The notes: generated by a model not told the origin, from the letters alone. A stretch of 64,000 nucleotides of DNA from CAITWD01 sp963727285 (GCA_963727285.1 CAVSFF010000009.1:682001-746000), one strand, 5' to 3'; positions 38,029-47,575 are shown, counted from the stretch's first letter. Made by a program: numbers and translations.

Positions 38029-39138
38029 ATGGATCGATCCAAGCGCAACCGCCGCGGCATTCTTGTGGGAGCGGTTGCCGTCGCCGGCGCGGCACTCGCA
38101 GTAGCCGGGTGCGGCAGCAGTTCGTCGTCGTCCTCGACGGCGACGTCGTCATCATCCTCGGCGACCAGCACGGGCAGCGGCAGCAGCTTCGCCGCACTCG
38201 CGTACAACACCTGGTGCCAGAACTCGAAACTCTGCTCGTACACCTCCAAGGGATCCGCCGGCGGCATCCAGGACTTCATCAACGGTGTGGTCAGCTGGGG
38301 CGCGACGGACTCGCCGCTCAAGCCGGCCGAGCTCAAGCAGCTCGCCTCGACGCGCGGTGGCGTCACGCCGGTGTACTTCCCCACGTTCCTGGGCGCGATC
38401 GCGGTCCCGACCAATGTCACCGGTGCCAAGACCCTGCAGTTCTCGGGTGCGACGCTGGCCGACATCTTCGACGGCGCGATCACGACGTGGAACGATCCGA
38501 AGATCGCCGCCGACAACCCCGGCGTCACGCTGCCGAGCGCGACGATCACGGTCTGCGTGCGGTCGGATGGGTCCGGGACCAGCTCGAACTTCTCGGGCTA
38601 CCTCGGGACCTCGAGCCCGCAGTTCCTCACCAAGGTCGGCGCGGCATCGAAGACCCCGGCCTGGACCGCCCCGCACCTCACCGAGGGCCTCAAGAACCCG
38701 GGCGTGCTCCAGTGCGTCAAGGACAACCCGAACTCCATCGGCTACGCCGACCTGGCCGACGCGATCAGCGCCGGCGACCAGGCGCTGCTGGCCAAGATCA
38801 AGTCACCGGGTGGCACGTACATCGCCCCGACCCCCGCATCCGTGTCGGCGGCCGGCACCACCGCCCAGGTGAGCCAGCCGATCGTCCCCAAGACGCTCCA
38901 GAAGAGCCTCATCAACTCGACCGCCTCGGGTGCGTACCCGATCACGATCACCACGTTCGTGCTCGGCTACAGCAACTACCAGCAGGCCGGCGAGGCGGCG
39001 AAGCTGGCTGGCGTGCAGTCGTTCCTCAACTACGCGTACGGTTCGACCGCCCAGGGCGCCCTCACGGCCCTCGGCAACGCACCGCTGCCATCGACGATCC
39101 TGAGCGCCGGCAAGGCGCAGGTCGCCACCCTCAAGTAG
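38029..39138 (+). CDS. pstS: phosphate ABC transporter substrate-binding lipoprotein
   Basis: A 369-residue lipoprotein. The signal is MDRSKRNRRGILVGAVAVAG with lipobox AVAGC (Cys ~28), then a Ser/Thr-rich linker. The PstS fold signatures follow: YTSKGSAGGIQDFINGVVSWGATDSPL, FPTFLGAIAVPTNVTG, IFDGAITTWNDPKI, CVRSDGSGTSSNFSGYL (phosphate-binding Ser/Arg/Asp) and NSIGYADLADA. It binds inorganic phosphate outside the membrane. The start ATG has GGAGGA upstream. The PstC, PstA and PstB genes do not follow, so this is an orphan copy. A Pho-type box lies upstream and a terminator follows. Confidence 0.93.
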   Translation: MDRSKRNRRGILVGAVAVAGAALAVAGCGSSSSSSSTATSSSSSATSTGSGSSFAALAYNTWCQNSKLCSYTSKGSAGGIQDFINGVVSWGATDSPLKPAELKQLASTRGGVTPVYFPTFLGAIAVPTNVTGAKTLQFSGATLADIFDGAITTWNDPKIAADNPGVTLPSATITVCVRSDGSGTSSNFSGYLGTSSPQFLTKVGAASKTPAWTAPHLTEGLKNPGVLQCVKDNPNSIGYADLADAISAGDQALLAKIKSPGGTYIAPTPASVSAAGTTAQVSQPIVPKTLQKSLINSTASGAYPITITTFVLGYSNYQQAGEAAKLAGVQSFLNYAYGSTAQGALTALGNAPLPSTILSAGKAQVATLK

Positions 39139-39143
39139 TTCCC

Positions 39144-39185
39144 ACGCACACGCGCACCGGCGGCAACGCCGGTGCGCGTGTGCGT
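39144..39185. terminator. bidirectional terminator hairpin
   Basis: A perfect 18-bp inverted repeat (ACGCACACGCGCACCGGC) with a 6-nt GGCAAC loop starts 6 nt after the pstS stop and ends 8 nt before the stop of the convergent uppP. It can stop transcription from both sides. Confidence 0.85.
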
Positions 39186-39192
39186 CCGCGGT

Positions 39193-40050
39193 CTAGATGA
39201 TGGCCAGCCAGACCAGCGAGACGGCACCGGCCACGATGCAGTAGATCCCGAACGGGGTCAGTCGGTTCGTCACGAAGAACCGCAGCAGGAACCGGATGCT
39301 GAGATACGCGGCGATGGCTGCGGCGATGGCGCCGATCAGCGCCTGGCCGCGGATCCCGGACCCGCCGGACCCGAACAGCCCGGGGAGCTTGAGCAGCGCC
39401 GCCGCGAAGATGATCGGCGTCGCCAGCAGGAACGAAAACCGCGCCGCGTCACGGTGGGAGAGCCCCTGGAGCAGGCCGCCCGACATCGTGGCACCGGAGC
39501 GCGAAAAACCCGGGATCAGCGCCAGCGCCTGCGCGAGGCCGATGCCACCCGCACCCTTGACCGTCAGGCTGCGCGACAGGCGCGCGTCGTCGTCGGCCTC
39601 ATCGACACGTGACCGGCGCCGGCGCGACTCCGCCCACAGCAACATCACGCCATTGAGCATGAGCACCACGGCGACCAGGTAGGCGTTGCCGAACAGACTC
39701 TCGAGCGGGTGCTGGAGCGCAAGCCCGATCAGGCCGGCCGGCACGGTACCGATGATCAGCAGCCATGCCAGGCGCGCGTCGCTGTCCCCGGGGGCGACAC
39801 CGCGATTGGCGATCGACCGCACAAACCCGCGTGCGATCCGGACCCAGTCCGCCCAGAAGATGCCCAGAAACACCAGTGCGGTGGCGAAGTGGGTCGCCAC
39901 CAGGAATGTGACGTACTTCTCGTTGCTCCGGGTCAGATTCCATCCCAACAGTTTCGGGACGATCACGCTGTGGCCGAGGCTCGAGACCGGGAACGGCTCC
40001 GTCACGCCCTGGACGATGCCCATCACGATGGCCTGGAAATACGAGATCAT
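39193..40050 (-). CDS. uppP: undecaprenyl-diphosphatase
   Basis: A 285-residue BacA-family membrane enzyme that removes a phosphate from undecaprenyl diphosphate to recycle the lipid carrier for cell-wall synthesis. The catalytic motifs are GIVQGVTEPFPVSSLGH and LIPGFSRSGATMSGGLLQGL. Seven to eight membrane segments are present. The first motif reads EPFPVSSLGH where many members have EFLPISSSGH; the essential Glu, Ser and His are kept. Overexpression of this family is known to give bacitracin tolerance. Confidence 0.94.
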   Translation of the reverse strand: MISYFQAIVMGIVQGVTEPFPVSSLGHSVIVPKLLGWNLTRSNEKYVTFLVATHFATALVFLGIFWADWVRIARGFVRSIANRGVAPGDSDARLAWLLIIGTVPAGLIGLALQHPLESLFGNAYLVAVVLMLNGVMLLWAESRRRRSRVDEADDDARLSRSLTVKGAGGIGLAQALALIPGFSRSGATMSGGLLQGLSHRDAARFSFLLATPIIFAAALLKLPGLFGSGGSGIRGQALIGAIAAAIAAYLSIRFLLRFFVTNRLTPFGIYCIVAGAVSLVWLAII

Positions 40051-40184
40051 GCGTCTCCCCGAGAGTTGTCCGCAGGCCGTGCGACGCCATCGCCGGACGC
40101 GGTGCTGGTGCTTGCCCGATTCGCCCCGTCGGCCCGGACTCCTGTCCTCGCCGCGGGGTGCGGATGGTGGTTGTTACGCGACGC

Positions 40185-41210
40185 TCATGGCCGGGTCGCC
40201 GCAGGCGATCCCGCGAGCCCGAGGGCGTCGGCGATCAGCCGATACGAGTGCACACGCTCCTCGTGGTCGTGGACCATCGCCATGAGCATCAGCTCGTCGG
40301 CGGCCGTCGCCCGAACCAGTTCGCGTAGCTCGTCGCAGACCTCGTCGGCCGTCCCGACCACCTGGGCGCGCCGGTAGCGGCGCACCTGATCGCGCTCGCC
40401 CTCGTCATAGGGGTACGCCAACGCCTCGTCGGGGGTCGGCAGCGGCGCGGCGCGCCCGCTGCGCAGCCGGATCACCCCGAGCGCCATCGACGCCGCCAGA
40501 TTGTCGGCCCGCGCCGAGGTGTCGGCGCAGATCGCCGAGGTCGCCAGGATCACGCGAGGTCCGTCGCTGCGTCCGGTGTCGGTGAAACGGTCCCGATAGA
40601 GGGCGATCGCGTCGGCGGCGCCCCGCGGGTTGAGGTGCCTGGCAAACGCGAATCCGACTCCCAGCATCGCCGCCACCTGGGCGCCGTAGTCGCTGGAGCC
40701 GAGAATCCAGATCGGCGGCAGCGGGATCTCGCTCGGCTCGGCCGCGACCGTCGCAAACGGGTGGTCGGGCGGGAACCCGGACTCGGTGTAGGCGAGCAGC
40801 TCGGCCAGTTGCTGCGGAAACTCCTCGGCGGCGCCCGGCCCGCGGCGCAAGGCGTAGGCGGTGACCCCGTCCGTGCCGGGGGCCCGTCCGATCCCGAGGT
40901 CGATCCGTCCGGGGTGCAGTGCCTCAAGGACCCGGAATGCCTCGGCGATCCGCAGCGGGCTGTGGTTGGGCAGCATGATGCCCCCGGACCCGACCCGGAT
41001 CGTCGACGTCGCCGACGCGATCTCGGCGATCATGATCTCCGGCGACGGGCACGCCATCGTCGGGCTGTTGTGGTGCTCGGCGAGCCAGTAGCGCCGGTAG
41101 CCGGCGGTCTCGGCGGCGATCGCCAGCGCCACGGAGTTCTCCAACGCACCGCGCGCACCCACTCCGGACGGCACCGGGGTCAGATCGAGAATCGACGTCG
41201 GAATGCTCAC
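40185..41210 (-). CDS. LLM-class flavin-dependent oxidoreductase (MsnO8-type)
   Basis: A 341-residue bacterial-luciferase-like monooxygenase of the MsnO8/YhbW type. Blocks include LDLTPVPSG, YWLAEHHNSPTMACPSPEIM, VGSGGIMLPNHSPLRIAEAFRVL, PGRIDLGIGRAPGTD and LGSSDYGAQVA. It probably uses FMNH2 to oxidise an unknown organic compound. Complete. A MBL-fold hydrolase gene is directly upstream on the same strand, and its frame runs into this gene because of a probable indel. Confidence 0.9.
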   Translation of the reverse strand: MSIPTSILDLTPVPSGVGARGALENSVALAIAAETAGYRRYWLAEHHNSPTMACPSPEIMIAEIASATSTIRVGSGGIMLPNHSPLRIAEAFRVLEALHPGRIDLGIGRAPGTDGVTAYALRRGPGAAEEFPQQLAELLAYTESGFPPDHPFATVAAEPSEIPLPPIWILGSSDYGAQVAAMLGVGFAFARHLNPRGAADAIALYRDRFTDTGRSDGPRVILATSAICADTSARADNLAASMALGVIRLRSGRAAPLPTPDEALAYPYDEGERDQVRRYRRAQVVGTADEVCDELRELVRATAADELMLMAMVHDHEERVHSYRLIADALGLAGSPAATRP

Positions 41211-41228
41211 CGGCTGAGCGTAGGCGCG

Positions 41229-42042
41229 TCATGGCGGCGGCCGGCGCGGCGGCGGCGGGCAGATCCAATCCACCACCCGGGGCGAGGATCCGGACCGCTA
41301 CGTCGGGCGCCACGCGCGCGGCGGCGGCCGCGAAACGGTCCTGCGGCGCACCGTCGCGGGCCATCGGCGCGCCGCGCCCAAGGCGGGGACGGTACGTGCC
41401 CCAGTGGATCGGCACGGCCATCTGTGGGTGCAGCAACGCCAGCGCAGCGGCCGCGCCCTCGGGATCGAGGTGACCCGGGCCCAGTGACGGGCCCCAGCCC
41501 CAGATGGGCAGGAGTGCGCAGGTCAGCCCCGGCGCCAGGGCGGCCATACCCGGGAACAGATCCGTATCACCGGCGAAGTACACGGACGTGGCGCGGCGGG
41601 AGATCACGTATCCGAGCGCCGGAGCCGCGATCCCGCGGCGCCCCGGTCGACGTCCGTCGTGGGTCGCCGCGACCGCCCGGACCTGCAGTCCGGCGATCTC
41701 GACGACCTCGCCCGGGGCGAGCTCGACCACGGGGCGGCCGGACCGGCGACCGAGCGCCGCCCGGGCCCCGATCGGGATCACGACGGGCACGCCGGGATCA
41801 ACCATCCGCAGCGACGGAAGATCGAGGTGGTCGTGATGAAGGTGCGAGATCAACACCGCCCGGATGCCATCCGCAATCCCCGCGATGCCCGGCACGGTCC
41901 GCTGCAGGTGCATGACCCGTGGGCGCAGGAGCGGGTCGGTCAGCACAGTGTCGCCGCCGAGCGTGATCCGCACCGTCGCATGGCCGCCCCAGGTGATCCG
42001 GTCGGCGGCGGCATGGTGCGTGTGTGGGCGGTGCCCCGGCAT
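41229..42042 (-). CDS. MBL-fold metal-dependent hydrolase (UlaG-like), stop lost
   Basis: A beta-lactamase-fold hydrolase. It has the zinc motif SHLHHDHLDLPSL, then AVAATHDGR, YFAGDTDLF (Asp ligand) and PIHWGTY (last His), typical of UlaG/YtnP-like members. The start ATG at 42042 gives MPGHRPHTHHAAADRITWGGHATVRI. The natural end should be after GGGLDLP near 41230; a TGA is there in the neighbouring frame (41229-41231). As read, the frame continues to 40924 and overlaps the next gene by 287 bp. I conclude an indel in the GC repeat at about 41232-41262. Confidence 0.82.
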
Positions 42043-42111
42043 CCCGCGACGCAGGCTAGCAGCAGCCCTGGGGCCCGCCCCGGCCCGGTCGGGCCGCATA
42101 TACTGGCCGCC

Positions 42112-42549
42112 ATGGCCGGGTTCACCGACATCGTCGTCTGCCTCGACGACTCCGAAGGCGCCCTGCGGGCGCTCGGCACCGCGCGCGAGCTCCGCGCCGA
42201 CGGCGGCACCCTGACCTTGGTCCATGTGATCCCGCCGCCGTCGTTTCTCACCGAGCTGGCCGCGGGGTTGGGCGGCGGCATCATCCAGGACCAGACCCCG
42301 CTGATCGAGATCGCCGAACAGTGGATCGCCACCGTCGCGAACGACGATGAGGACTCCGTCGTCCTCGAGGGCAACCCGACCCACATGGTCGCCGAATGGG
42401 CACGTGATCACGACGCCGACGTCATCGTCGTCGCCCGCCACGGCACCCCGGAGCGGACGGTGCTCGGCAGCTTCACCCAGAAGCTGATCGGAATCGCTCC
42501 GTGTGCGGTCCTGCTCGTCCACGCCGGGGACGCCGAACCCGAGGCCTGA
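42112..42549 (+). CDS. universal stress protein family
   Basis: A 145-residue single UspA domain. The start FTDIVVCLDDSEGALRALGTA and the nucleotide-loop-like ADVIVVARHGTPERTVLGSFTQKLIGIAPCAVLLVH match the ATP-binding G-2x-G-9x-G(S/T) region, although the first Gly is replaced (ARHGTPERTVLGS). Such proteins help survival during stress. It diverges from the MBL-fold hydrolase with 69 bp between starts. Confidence 0.9.
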   Translation: MAGFTDIVVCLDDSEGALRALGTARELRADGGTLTLVHVIPPPSFLTELAAGLGGGIIQDQTPLIEIAEQWIATVANDDEDSVVLEGNPTHMVAEWARDHDADVIVVARHGTPERTVLGSFTQKLIGIAPCAVLLVHAGDAEPEA

Positions 42550-42600
42550 GCCGGCGCACGGCCGCTACCATCGGCCGATGCTCCGCCCCCTGGTCCGCCC

Positions 42601-43260
42601 ATGAACGCGATCCCGCTCGCGTCGGGTGGCGCGCTACGCCTGACCGGCCCCGTGGACGGCACGGTCGTGGTGTGCATGAACGGCGGGGTCGCCCGGCCCG
42701 TACCGGGCGACTGGAGCCCAAGCATCGAATGGCTGGTGGGACGACTGGCTCCCGAGTTCCCCGAGCTCGGCTTCGCCGAACTGCGCTACCGCATCAAGTC
42801 CTGGCGTGAGTTGGACTCCCTGATCACCGACGCGCGGGACGCCGTGGCGACCGTGCGCGACCTCGGCGCACAGCGGATGGCCCTGTTGGGGTTTTCGGCC
42901 GGCGGAGGCGCCGCCCTCGCCTGCGCGGCGCATGAGGGCATTGACGAGGTCATCGCGCTTGCCCCATGGATCCCCGACCGGATGGATCTGTCCGACCTGG
43001 CAGGCGTTCGCGTGCGCGTGTTCCACGGGAGCCGCGACGGTACCCGGCTCGGCGTGGTCGGCGTGCGCCCGGACCACTCGTTGGCCGGCGTACACCGGCT
43101 CCGGGAGGCCGGGGCCGACGCGACGCACACCGTGATCCGCGGGGGCGTCCACGGTATCGCCGTGCGGCCGTTCGGGCGCATGGTCCCGCTCCCGCATGCG
43201 CGCGACTGGCTGGCGCTCGTCCGGGACGAGCTTGGCTGGTTCGCCGCCGGTGCCGACTAG
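42601..43260 (+). CDS. alpha/beta-hydrolase-like protein
   Basis: A 219-residue protein of the alpha/beta-hydrolase (dienelactone-hydrolase-like) fold. The nucleophile elbow is GFSAGGGAAL (GxSxG), the acid region is RVFHGSRDGT, and the final His is in RGGVHGIAV. The natural substrate is unknown. It may share a transcript with the universal stress gene 51 bp upstream. The stop overlaps the convergent desaturase stop in a CTAG at 43257-43260. Confidence 0.82.
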   Translation: MNAIPLASGGALRLTGPVDGTVVVCMNGGVARPVPGDWSPSIEWLVGRLAPEFPELGFAELRYRIKSWRELDSLITDARDAVATVRDLGAQRMALLGFSAGGGAALACAAHEGIDEVIALAPWIPDRMDLSDLAGVRVRVFHGSRDGTRLGVVGVRPDHSLAGVHRLREAGADATHTVIRGGVHGIAVRPFGRMVPLPHARDWLALVRDELGWFAAGAD

Positions 43261-44189
43261 GGCGTGCGGCTGGCGATCCGGTCCGGGGTCGGCACCTTGA
43301 CGTGCCACACCAGGCCGAGCCGCTCGAGGCCGCGGATGACCATCCAGCTCACGTCCACCTGATAGCGGTTGAGACCGTGACGCGCCGATCCCGGGAAGGC
43401 GTGGTGGTTGTTGTGCCAACCCTCGCCGAAGGTCAGGACGGCGACGACGCCAACGTTGCGGCTCTCGTCGGACGTCTCGAACTGGCGGCGGCCGAAGGTG
43501 TGGCAGACCGAGTTCACGCTCCAGGTCACGTGGTCGAACACGAAGATGCGCACGAGACCGGCCCAGACGAGCACCTCGACCCCGCCGGCGACATTCCCGG
43601 TCCACGCCCAGCCGATGGCAAACGGAATCGCCAGTCCGAGTGCCAACCACACCACATAGAGGCGGTCGATCCAGCGGATCACGGGATCCGCGTAGAGATC
43701 GCTGCCCCAGACCGCCCCGCGCTCCATCCCCTTGGTGTTGAACAGCCACCCCATGTGCGCGTGGTAGAGCCCCTTGACGGTGCCGCGCCAGCCGTCCCCG
43801 TGGCCGTGGGGTGAATGCGGGTCGCCGTCACGGTCAGAATGGGCGTGGTGTTTGCGGTGGTCGGTCACCCACTGGGTCACCGGTCCCTGCGTCGACATCG
43901 CGCCGGCGATCGCCAGGGTGCCGCGGATCCACCCCTTCGCCTGGAAGCTGCGGTGCGAGAACAGGCGGTGGTACCCGACCGTGATACCAAGACCGCAGAA
44001 CACATAGAGCACCGCAAAGACCCACACGTCGACCGGGTGCAGTGCCACTCCCCAGAGAATCCCGGCTGCCGACAGCACGCCGATGAACGGGATCGCCACG
44101 GCGAGCAGGGTGACGATACGACTCGCGAGACTCGTCTCGTGTCGCACGGAACCGATCGGTGCCGGCGGCGTCTGGTCCAGTGTCGCCAT
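43257..44189 (-). CDS. acyl-CoA/fatty acid desaturase
   Basis: A 310-residue membrane-bound desaturase. The three His boxes for the di-iron site are HRLFSH, HRKHHAHSD and GEGWHNNHHAFPGSARHG, in the right order and spacing for delta-9-type acyl-CoA desaturases. Four membrane segments are present. It introduces a double bond into fatty acids. It diverges (88 bp) from a FAD oxidoreductase and a DUF1365-CFA-synthase fusion. Both probably act on the unsaturated product, so I read these three genes as one lipid-modification unit. Confidence 0.93.
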   Translation of the reverse strand: MATLDQTPPAPIGSVRHETSLASRIVTLLAVAIPFIGVLSAAGILWGVALHPVDVWVFAVLYVFCGLGITVGYHRLFSHRSFQAKGWIRGTLAIAGAMSTQGPVTQWVTDHRKHHAHSDRDGDPHSPHGHGDGWRGTVKGLYHAHMGWLFNTKGMERGAVWGSDLYADPVIRWIDRLYVVWLALGLAIPFAIGWAWTGNVAGGVEVLVWAGLVRIFVFDHVTWSVNSVCHTFGRRQFETSDESRNVGVVAVLTFGEGWHNNHHAFPGSARHGLNRYQVDVSWMVIRGLERLGLVWHVKVPTPDRIASRTP

Positions 44190-44276
44190 CGCGCCGGACT
44201 GTAGCTGCAGATCCGCGTTCCGGTGCCGAGTACGGTGTCCCCCGCGAAGGCCGGACCCACCGCTACGCTCCGACGG

Positions 44277-45515
44277 GTGAAGATCGCCGTCATCGGCAGC
44301 GGGATATCGGGCCTCGGCGCGGCCCATGCCCTCGGCACCGTCCACGACGTCACCGTGTTCGAGCGGGACGACCGCGCCGGCGGGCACGCCCACACGCACA
44401 TGGTGCCGCGACCGGGTGGCGGCGAGCTTGCCCTCGATACCGGATTTCTGGTCCACAACCGGCGCAACTACCCACTGTTGACGCGTCTGTTCGACGAGCT
44501 CGGGGTGGCGACCCAGGAGTCCGAGATGTCCTTCTCGGTGACGTGCCGGCGCTGCGGGATCAGCTACGCCGGGCGGGACCTGTGGGCACAGCGGCACCAT
44601 CTTCGGGATCCGCGGATGCGACGGCTGGCCACCCAGATCGTTCGCTTCGCCGCCGTGTCCCCGCGCTGGCGCGACGGGCGGCACCGGACCCGGACCCTGG
44701 CGCAACTCGCCGCCGACGAGGGGTTCTCGGATGACTTCCGCGACCACTTCCTCGTCCCGTTTACGGCGGCGATCTGGTCGATGCCGCCCGGCGACGCCAT
44801 GGCGTTTCCCGCCGACGACGCGCTCGGGTTCTTCGCCAACCACAACCTGCTCGGCATCCGCCGGAATACGTGGCGGACCGTCGTGGGCGGCAGCCGCAGG
44901 TACGTGGACGCGATCACCGACCGCCTCGGCGACCGCGTCCGGCTCGGCACCCCGGTCGCGCGCGTTCGGCGCTATAAGCACCACGTCGCAGTCGATCTGA
45001 CGGGAGGTGGCCGTGAGCGATTCGACGCCGTCGTGCTCGCCACCCACTCCGACCAGGCGCTCACCCTCCTGGCCGCTCCGACCGCGCGCGAGGCCGAGCT
45101 GCTCGGGGACATCGCCTATACGCCGAACCATGCGATCTTGCACACCGACACCGCGCTCCTGCCTCCCGATCCGCGTGCGTGGGCGTCGTGGAACTACCTG
45201 ATCGACGACTGCACCGATCCGACGTCACCGCCGGCGGTGACCTATCTGCTCAATCGGCTGCAGCGGATTCCCGGGCCCGTGCAGTATGCGGTGACGCTGA
45301 ACCGCATGGACGTGGCCCGGGACCGCGTGATCGCCGAAATGGACTACGCCCACCCCCGCTATACGTTTCGCGCGCTTCGCGCGCAGTCGCACATGAGTGA
45401 GATCAACGGCCGTGACCGGGTCTGGTTTGCCGGCGCATATCACCGCCACGGGTTTCACGAAGACGGCCTGCGGTCGGGGATCGCCGTGGCGCGTGCGCTG
45501 GGGGCCGCGTGGTGA
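44277..45515 (+). CDS. FAD-dependent amine-oxidase-family oxidoreductase
   Basis: A 412-residue flavoprotein with the Rossmann FAD motif KIAVIGSGISGLGAAHALG at the start (GTG at 44277), then ERDDRAGGHAHTH, DTGFLVHNRRNYPLL, and the C-terminal FAD contact RVWFAGAYHRHGFHEDGL. Members of this subfamily are encoded beside DUF1365 and cyclopropane-synthase-like genes. In Rhodobacter sphaeroides such a set is tied to fatty-acid modification under singlet-oxygen stress. The next gene starts within its stop codon region, so the two are translationally coupled. Confidence 0.9.
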   Translation: MKIAVIGSGISGLGAAHALGTVHDVTVFERDDRAGGHAHTHMVPRPGGGELALDTGFLVHNRRNYPLLTRLFDELGVATQESEMSFSVTCRRCGISYAGRDLWAQRHHLRDPRMRRLATQIVRFAAVSPRWRDGRHRTRTLAQLAADEGFSDDFRDHFLVPFTAAIWSMPPGDAMAFPADDALGFFANHNLLGIRRNTWRTVVGGSRRYVDAITDRLGDRVRLGTPVARVRRYKHHVAVDLTGGGRERFDAVVLATHSDQALTLLAAPTAREAELLGDIAYTPNHAILHTDTALLPPDPRAWASWNYLIDDCTDPTSPPAVTYLLNRLQRIPGPVQYAVTLNRMDVARDRVIAEMDYAHPRYTFRALRAQSHMSEINGRDRVWFAGAYHRHGFHEDGLRSGIAVARALGAAW

Positions 45516-47575
45516 GGTCGGGCATCTACATCGGTCATGTGATGCACGCCCGCACCGCCGTCGCCGCACACCGGTTCCGGCACCGCGTCGCCATGTTCGC
45601 GATCGATCTCGATGAGGCCGCCGAGCTCGCCCGCGGCACCGGGCTCTTGGCGATCGACCGACGCGGGCTCGTCAGTCTGCGGGCCGACGACCACTTTGGG
45701 AATCCCGAGCTCGGGATCCGCGGCAACGTCACCGCCGCGCTCGCGGACCACGGCATCGACGCCCCCGGCGGTCGCATCCTGATGGTGACGAACCTGCGGA
45801 CACTCGGGTACGTGTTCAACCCCATCACCTGCTTCTGGTGCTGGGATTCGAACGGCGGACTCGCCGCGATGATCGCCGAGGTGTCGAATACCTTCGGCGA
45901 GCGGCATGTGTATGTCTTTCCCGCCACCACGGCATCGGTCGACGGCACACAACGCACATGGGAGACCGAGAAGGCGCTCCACGTGTCGCCGTTCTTCGGG
46001 ATGAACCTGCGCTACCGCGTGATCGCCTCACCCCCCGACGAGCGGCTTGAGCTGGCGATCCTGGTACTCGACGGGGATGACGTCGTGCTGGAGACGACGC
46101 TGACCGGGCGCCGCCGGCCGTTCACCAGGCGCGAGTTTCTGACGGCGCAGCTCCGCGTGCCGCTGATGCCGCAGCGGGTGACCGCACTCATCCACCTCGA
46201 GGCGCTGCGGCTGTACAAGAAGGGCGTGCCCGTCTTTCGCAAACCCCCGTTTCGCACCGACGAGGGGACGCTCGTCGACGAGACCGCACCCCCGGCTCGG
46301 CGCGGCCTGCGGCCTCCGCCCGCCGCGCGGCGCTCCCCGCTGACGCCGCTCGTGGCGCGGCTTGCCGAACGCGTCGTGCGCGATCCCCCGCGCGGCAGCC
46401 TCGAAGTCCGTTTCCCGGACGGGCGCGTCCAGCGGGCCGTCGGGGACGGTCCGGGGCCCGCCGCGGTGATCCGCATCCATTCCGCCAACCTGTTCCGGCG
46501 CATCGCCACCCGCGGGATGACCGGGGTCGGCGAGTCCTACGTCGCGGGCGAGTGGGACGCGGATGATCTCCCTGCCGCGATCGAGCTGCTGTTGCGACGC
46601 GCCAACGCGCTGGCGTCGACGCCGCGGGGGCGCGCACTGACCACGATCCGGGACCATCGCCCGCGTCTGCCCGAGCGGGTGTCGATGGCGCTCGCCCGCA
46701 ACCAGATCCACTACCACTACGACTTGGGCAACGATCTCTATGCCCTGTTTCTCGACCCGTCGCTGACGTACTCCTGCGCGGTGTTCGCGGATCCCGCCGA
46801 CGACCTCGCAACGGCCCAGCGCGCCAAGCATCGGATGATCTGCCGGAAGCTCCGCCTTGGTCCCGGGGATCATCTGCTGGAGATCGGCTGCGGCTGGGGA
46901 GCGTTCGCGATCGTGGCGGCGGGTGAATTCGGCGCGCGGGTCACCGGCGTCACGCTCTCGGACGAGCAGCTGGCGCTGGCGCGCGCACGGGTGCGCGCGG
47001 CAGGGCTCGAGGATCGCATCGAGCTCCGGCTCCAGGACTACCGGACCGTCGACGGGTCGTTCACACAGATCGCCTCGACGGAGATGATCGAGGCAATCGG
47101 TCACCGTGAGCTGCCGCGCTACTTCGCGACTGTCGACCGCCTCCTCGCCCCCGACGGCATTGCCTGTATCCAGGCCATCTCGATGCCGGACCAGCGCTAC
47201 AAGCGCTACCGGCGCAGTCGCGACTGGATCAGCGAGTACATCTTCCCGGGCGGCAACCTCCCGTCGCTCGAGGCGATGGCGCACGCGATGGCGGGACACT
47301 CGCAGCTGATCGTCCACGACGTCGAAGACATCGGGCCGCACTACGCCCGGACGCTCGAGCTCTGGCGCGAGAATTTCACCGCCGCCCGCGCCGAGGTCGT
47401 GGCACTCGGCTTTGACGAGCAGTTCATCCGGGGGTGGGAGTTCTACCTGGCCTCGTGCGAGGCCGCGTTCCGGGCGCAGTCAATCCTGGATTACCAGCTG
47501 GTGTTGAGCCGCCCGTTCAACGACCGGCTCGGTGCGCCGCAGATCGCGACGCACCGACTGCCGACGCCGGCCTAG
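45509..47575 (+). CDS. DUF1365 - cyclopropane-fatty-acid-synthase-like fusion
   Basis: A 688-residue two-domain protein. Residues ~3-250 are DUF1365 (SGIYIGHVMHARTA, GYVFNPITCFWCWD, FPATTASVDG...KALHVSPFFGM). Residues ~290-680 are a CFA-synthase/SAM methyltransferase: QIHYHYDLGNDLYALFLDPS, TYSCAVF, LEIGCGWGAFAIVAA (SAM-binding) and SISEYIFPGGNLP-like text near 47240. CFA synthases transfer a methyl(ene) group to unsaturated phospholipid acyl chains. DUF1365 and the methyltransferase are usually separate neighbouring genes; fusion indicates they act together. GTG starts at 45509 or 45512 overlap the upstream stop. Confidence 0.92.
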   Translation: MVRSGIYIGHVMHARTAVAAHRFRHRVAMFAIDLDEAAELARGTGLLAIDRRGLVSLRADDHFGNPELGIRGNVTAALADHGIDAPGGRILMVTNLRTLGYVFNPITCFWCWDSNGGLAAMIAEVSNTFGERHVYVFPATTASVDGTQRTWETEKALHVSPFFGMNLRYRVIASPPDERLELAILVLDGDDVVLETTLTGRRRPFTRREFLTAQLRVPLMPQRVTALIHLEALRLYKKGVPVFRKPPFRTDEGTLVDETAPPARRGLRPPPAARRSPLTPLVARLAERVVRDPPRGSLEVRFPDGRVQRAVGDGPGPAAVIRIHSANLFRRIATRGMTGVGESYVAGEWDADDLPAAIELLLRRANALASTPRGRALTTIRDHRPRLPERVSMALARNQIHYHYDLGNDLYALFLDPSLTYSCAVFADPADDLATAQRAKHRMICRKLRLGPGDHLLEIGCGWGAFAIVAAGEFGARVTGVTLSDEQLALARARVRAAGLEDRIELRLQDYRTVDGSFTQIASTEMIEAIGHRELPRYFATVDRLLAPDGIACIQAISMPDQRYKRYRRSRDWISEYIFPGGNLPSLEAMAHAMAGHSQLIVHDVEDIGPHYARTLELWRENFTAARAEVVALGFDEQFIRGWEFYLASCEAAFRAQSILDYQLVLSRPFNDRLGAPQIATHRLPTPA

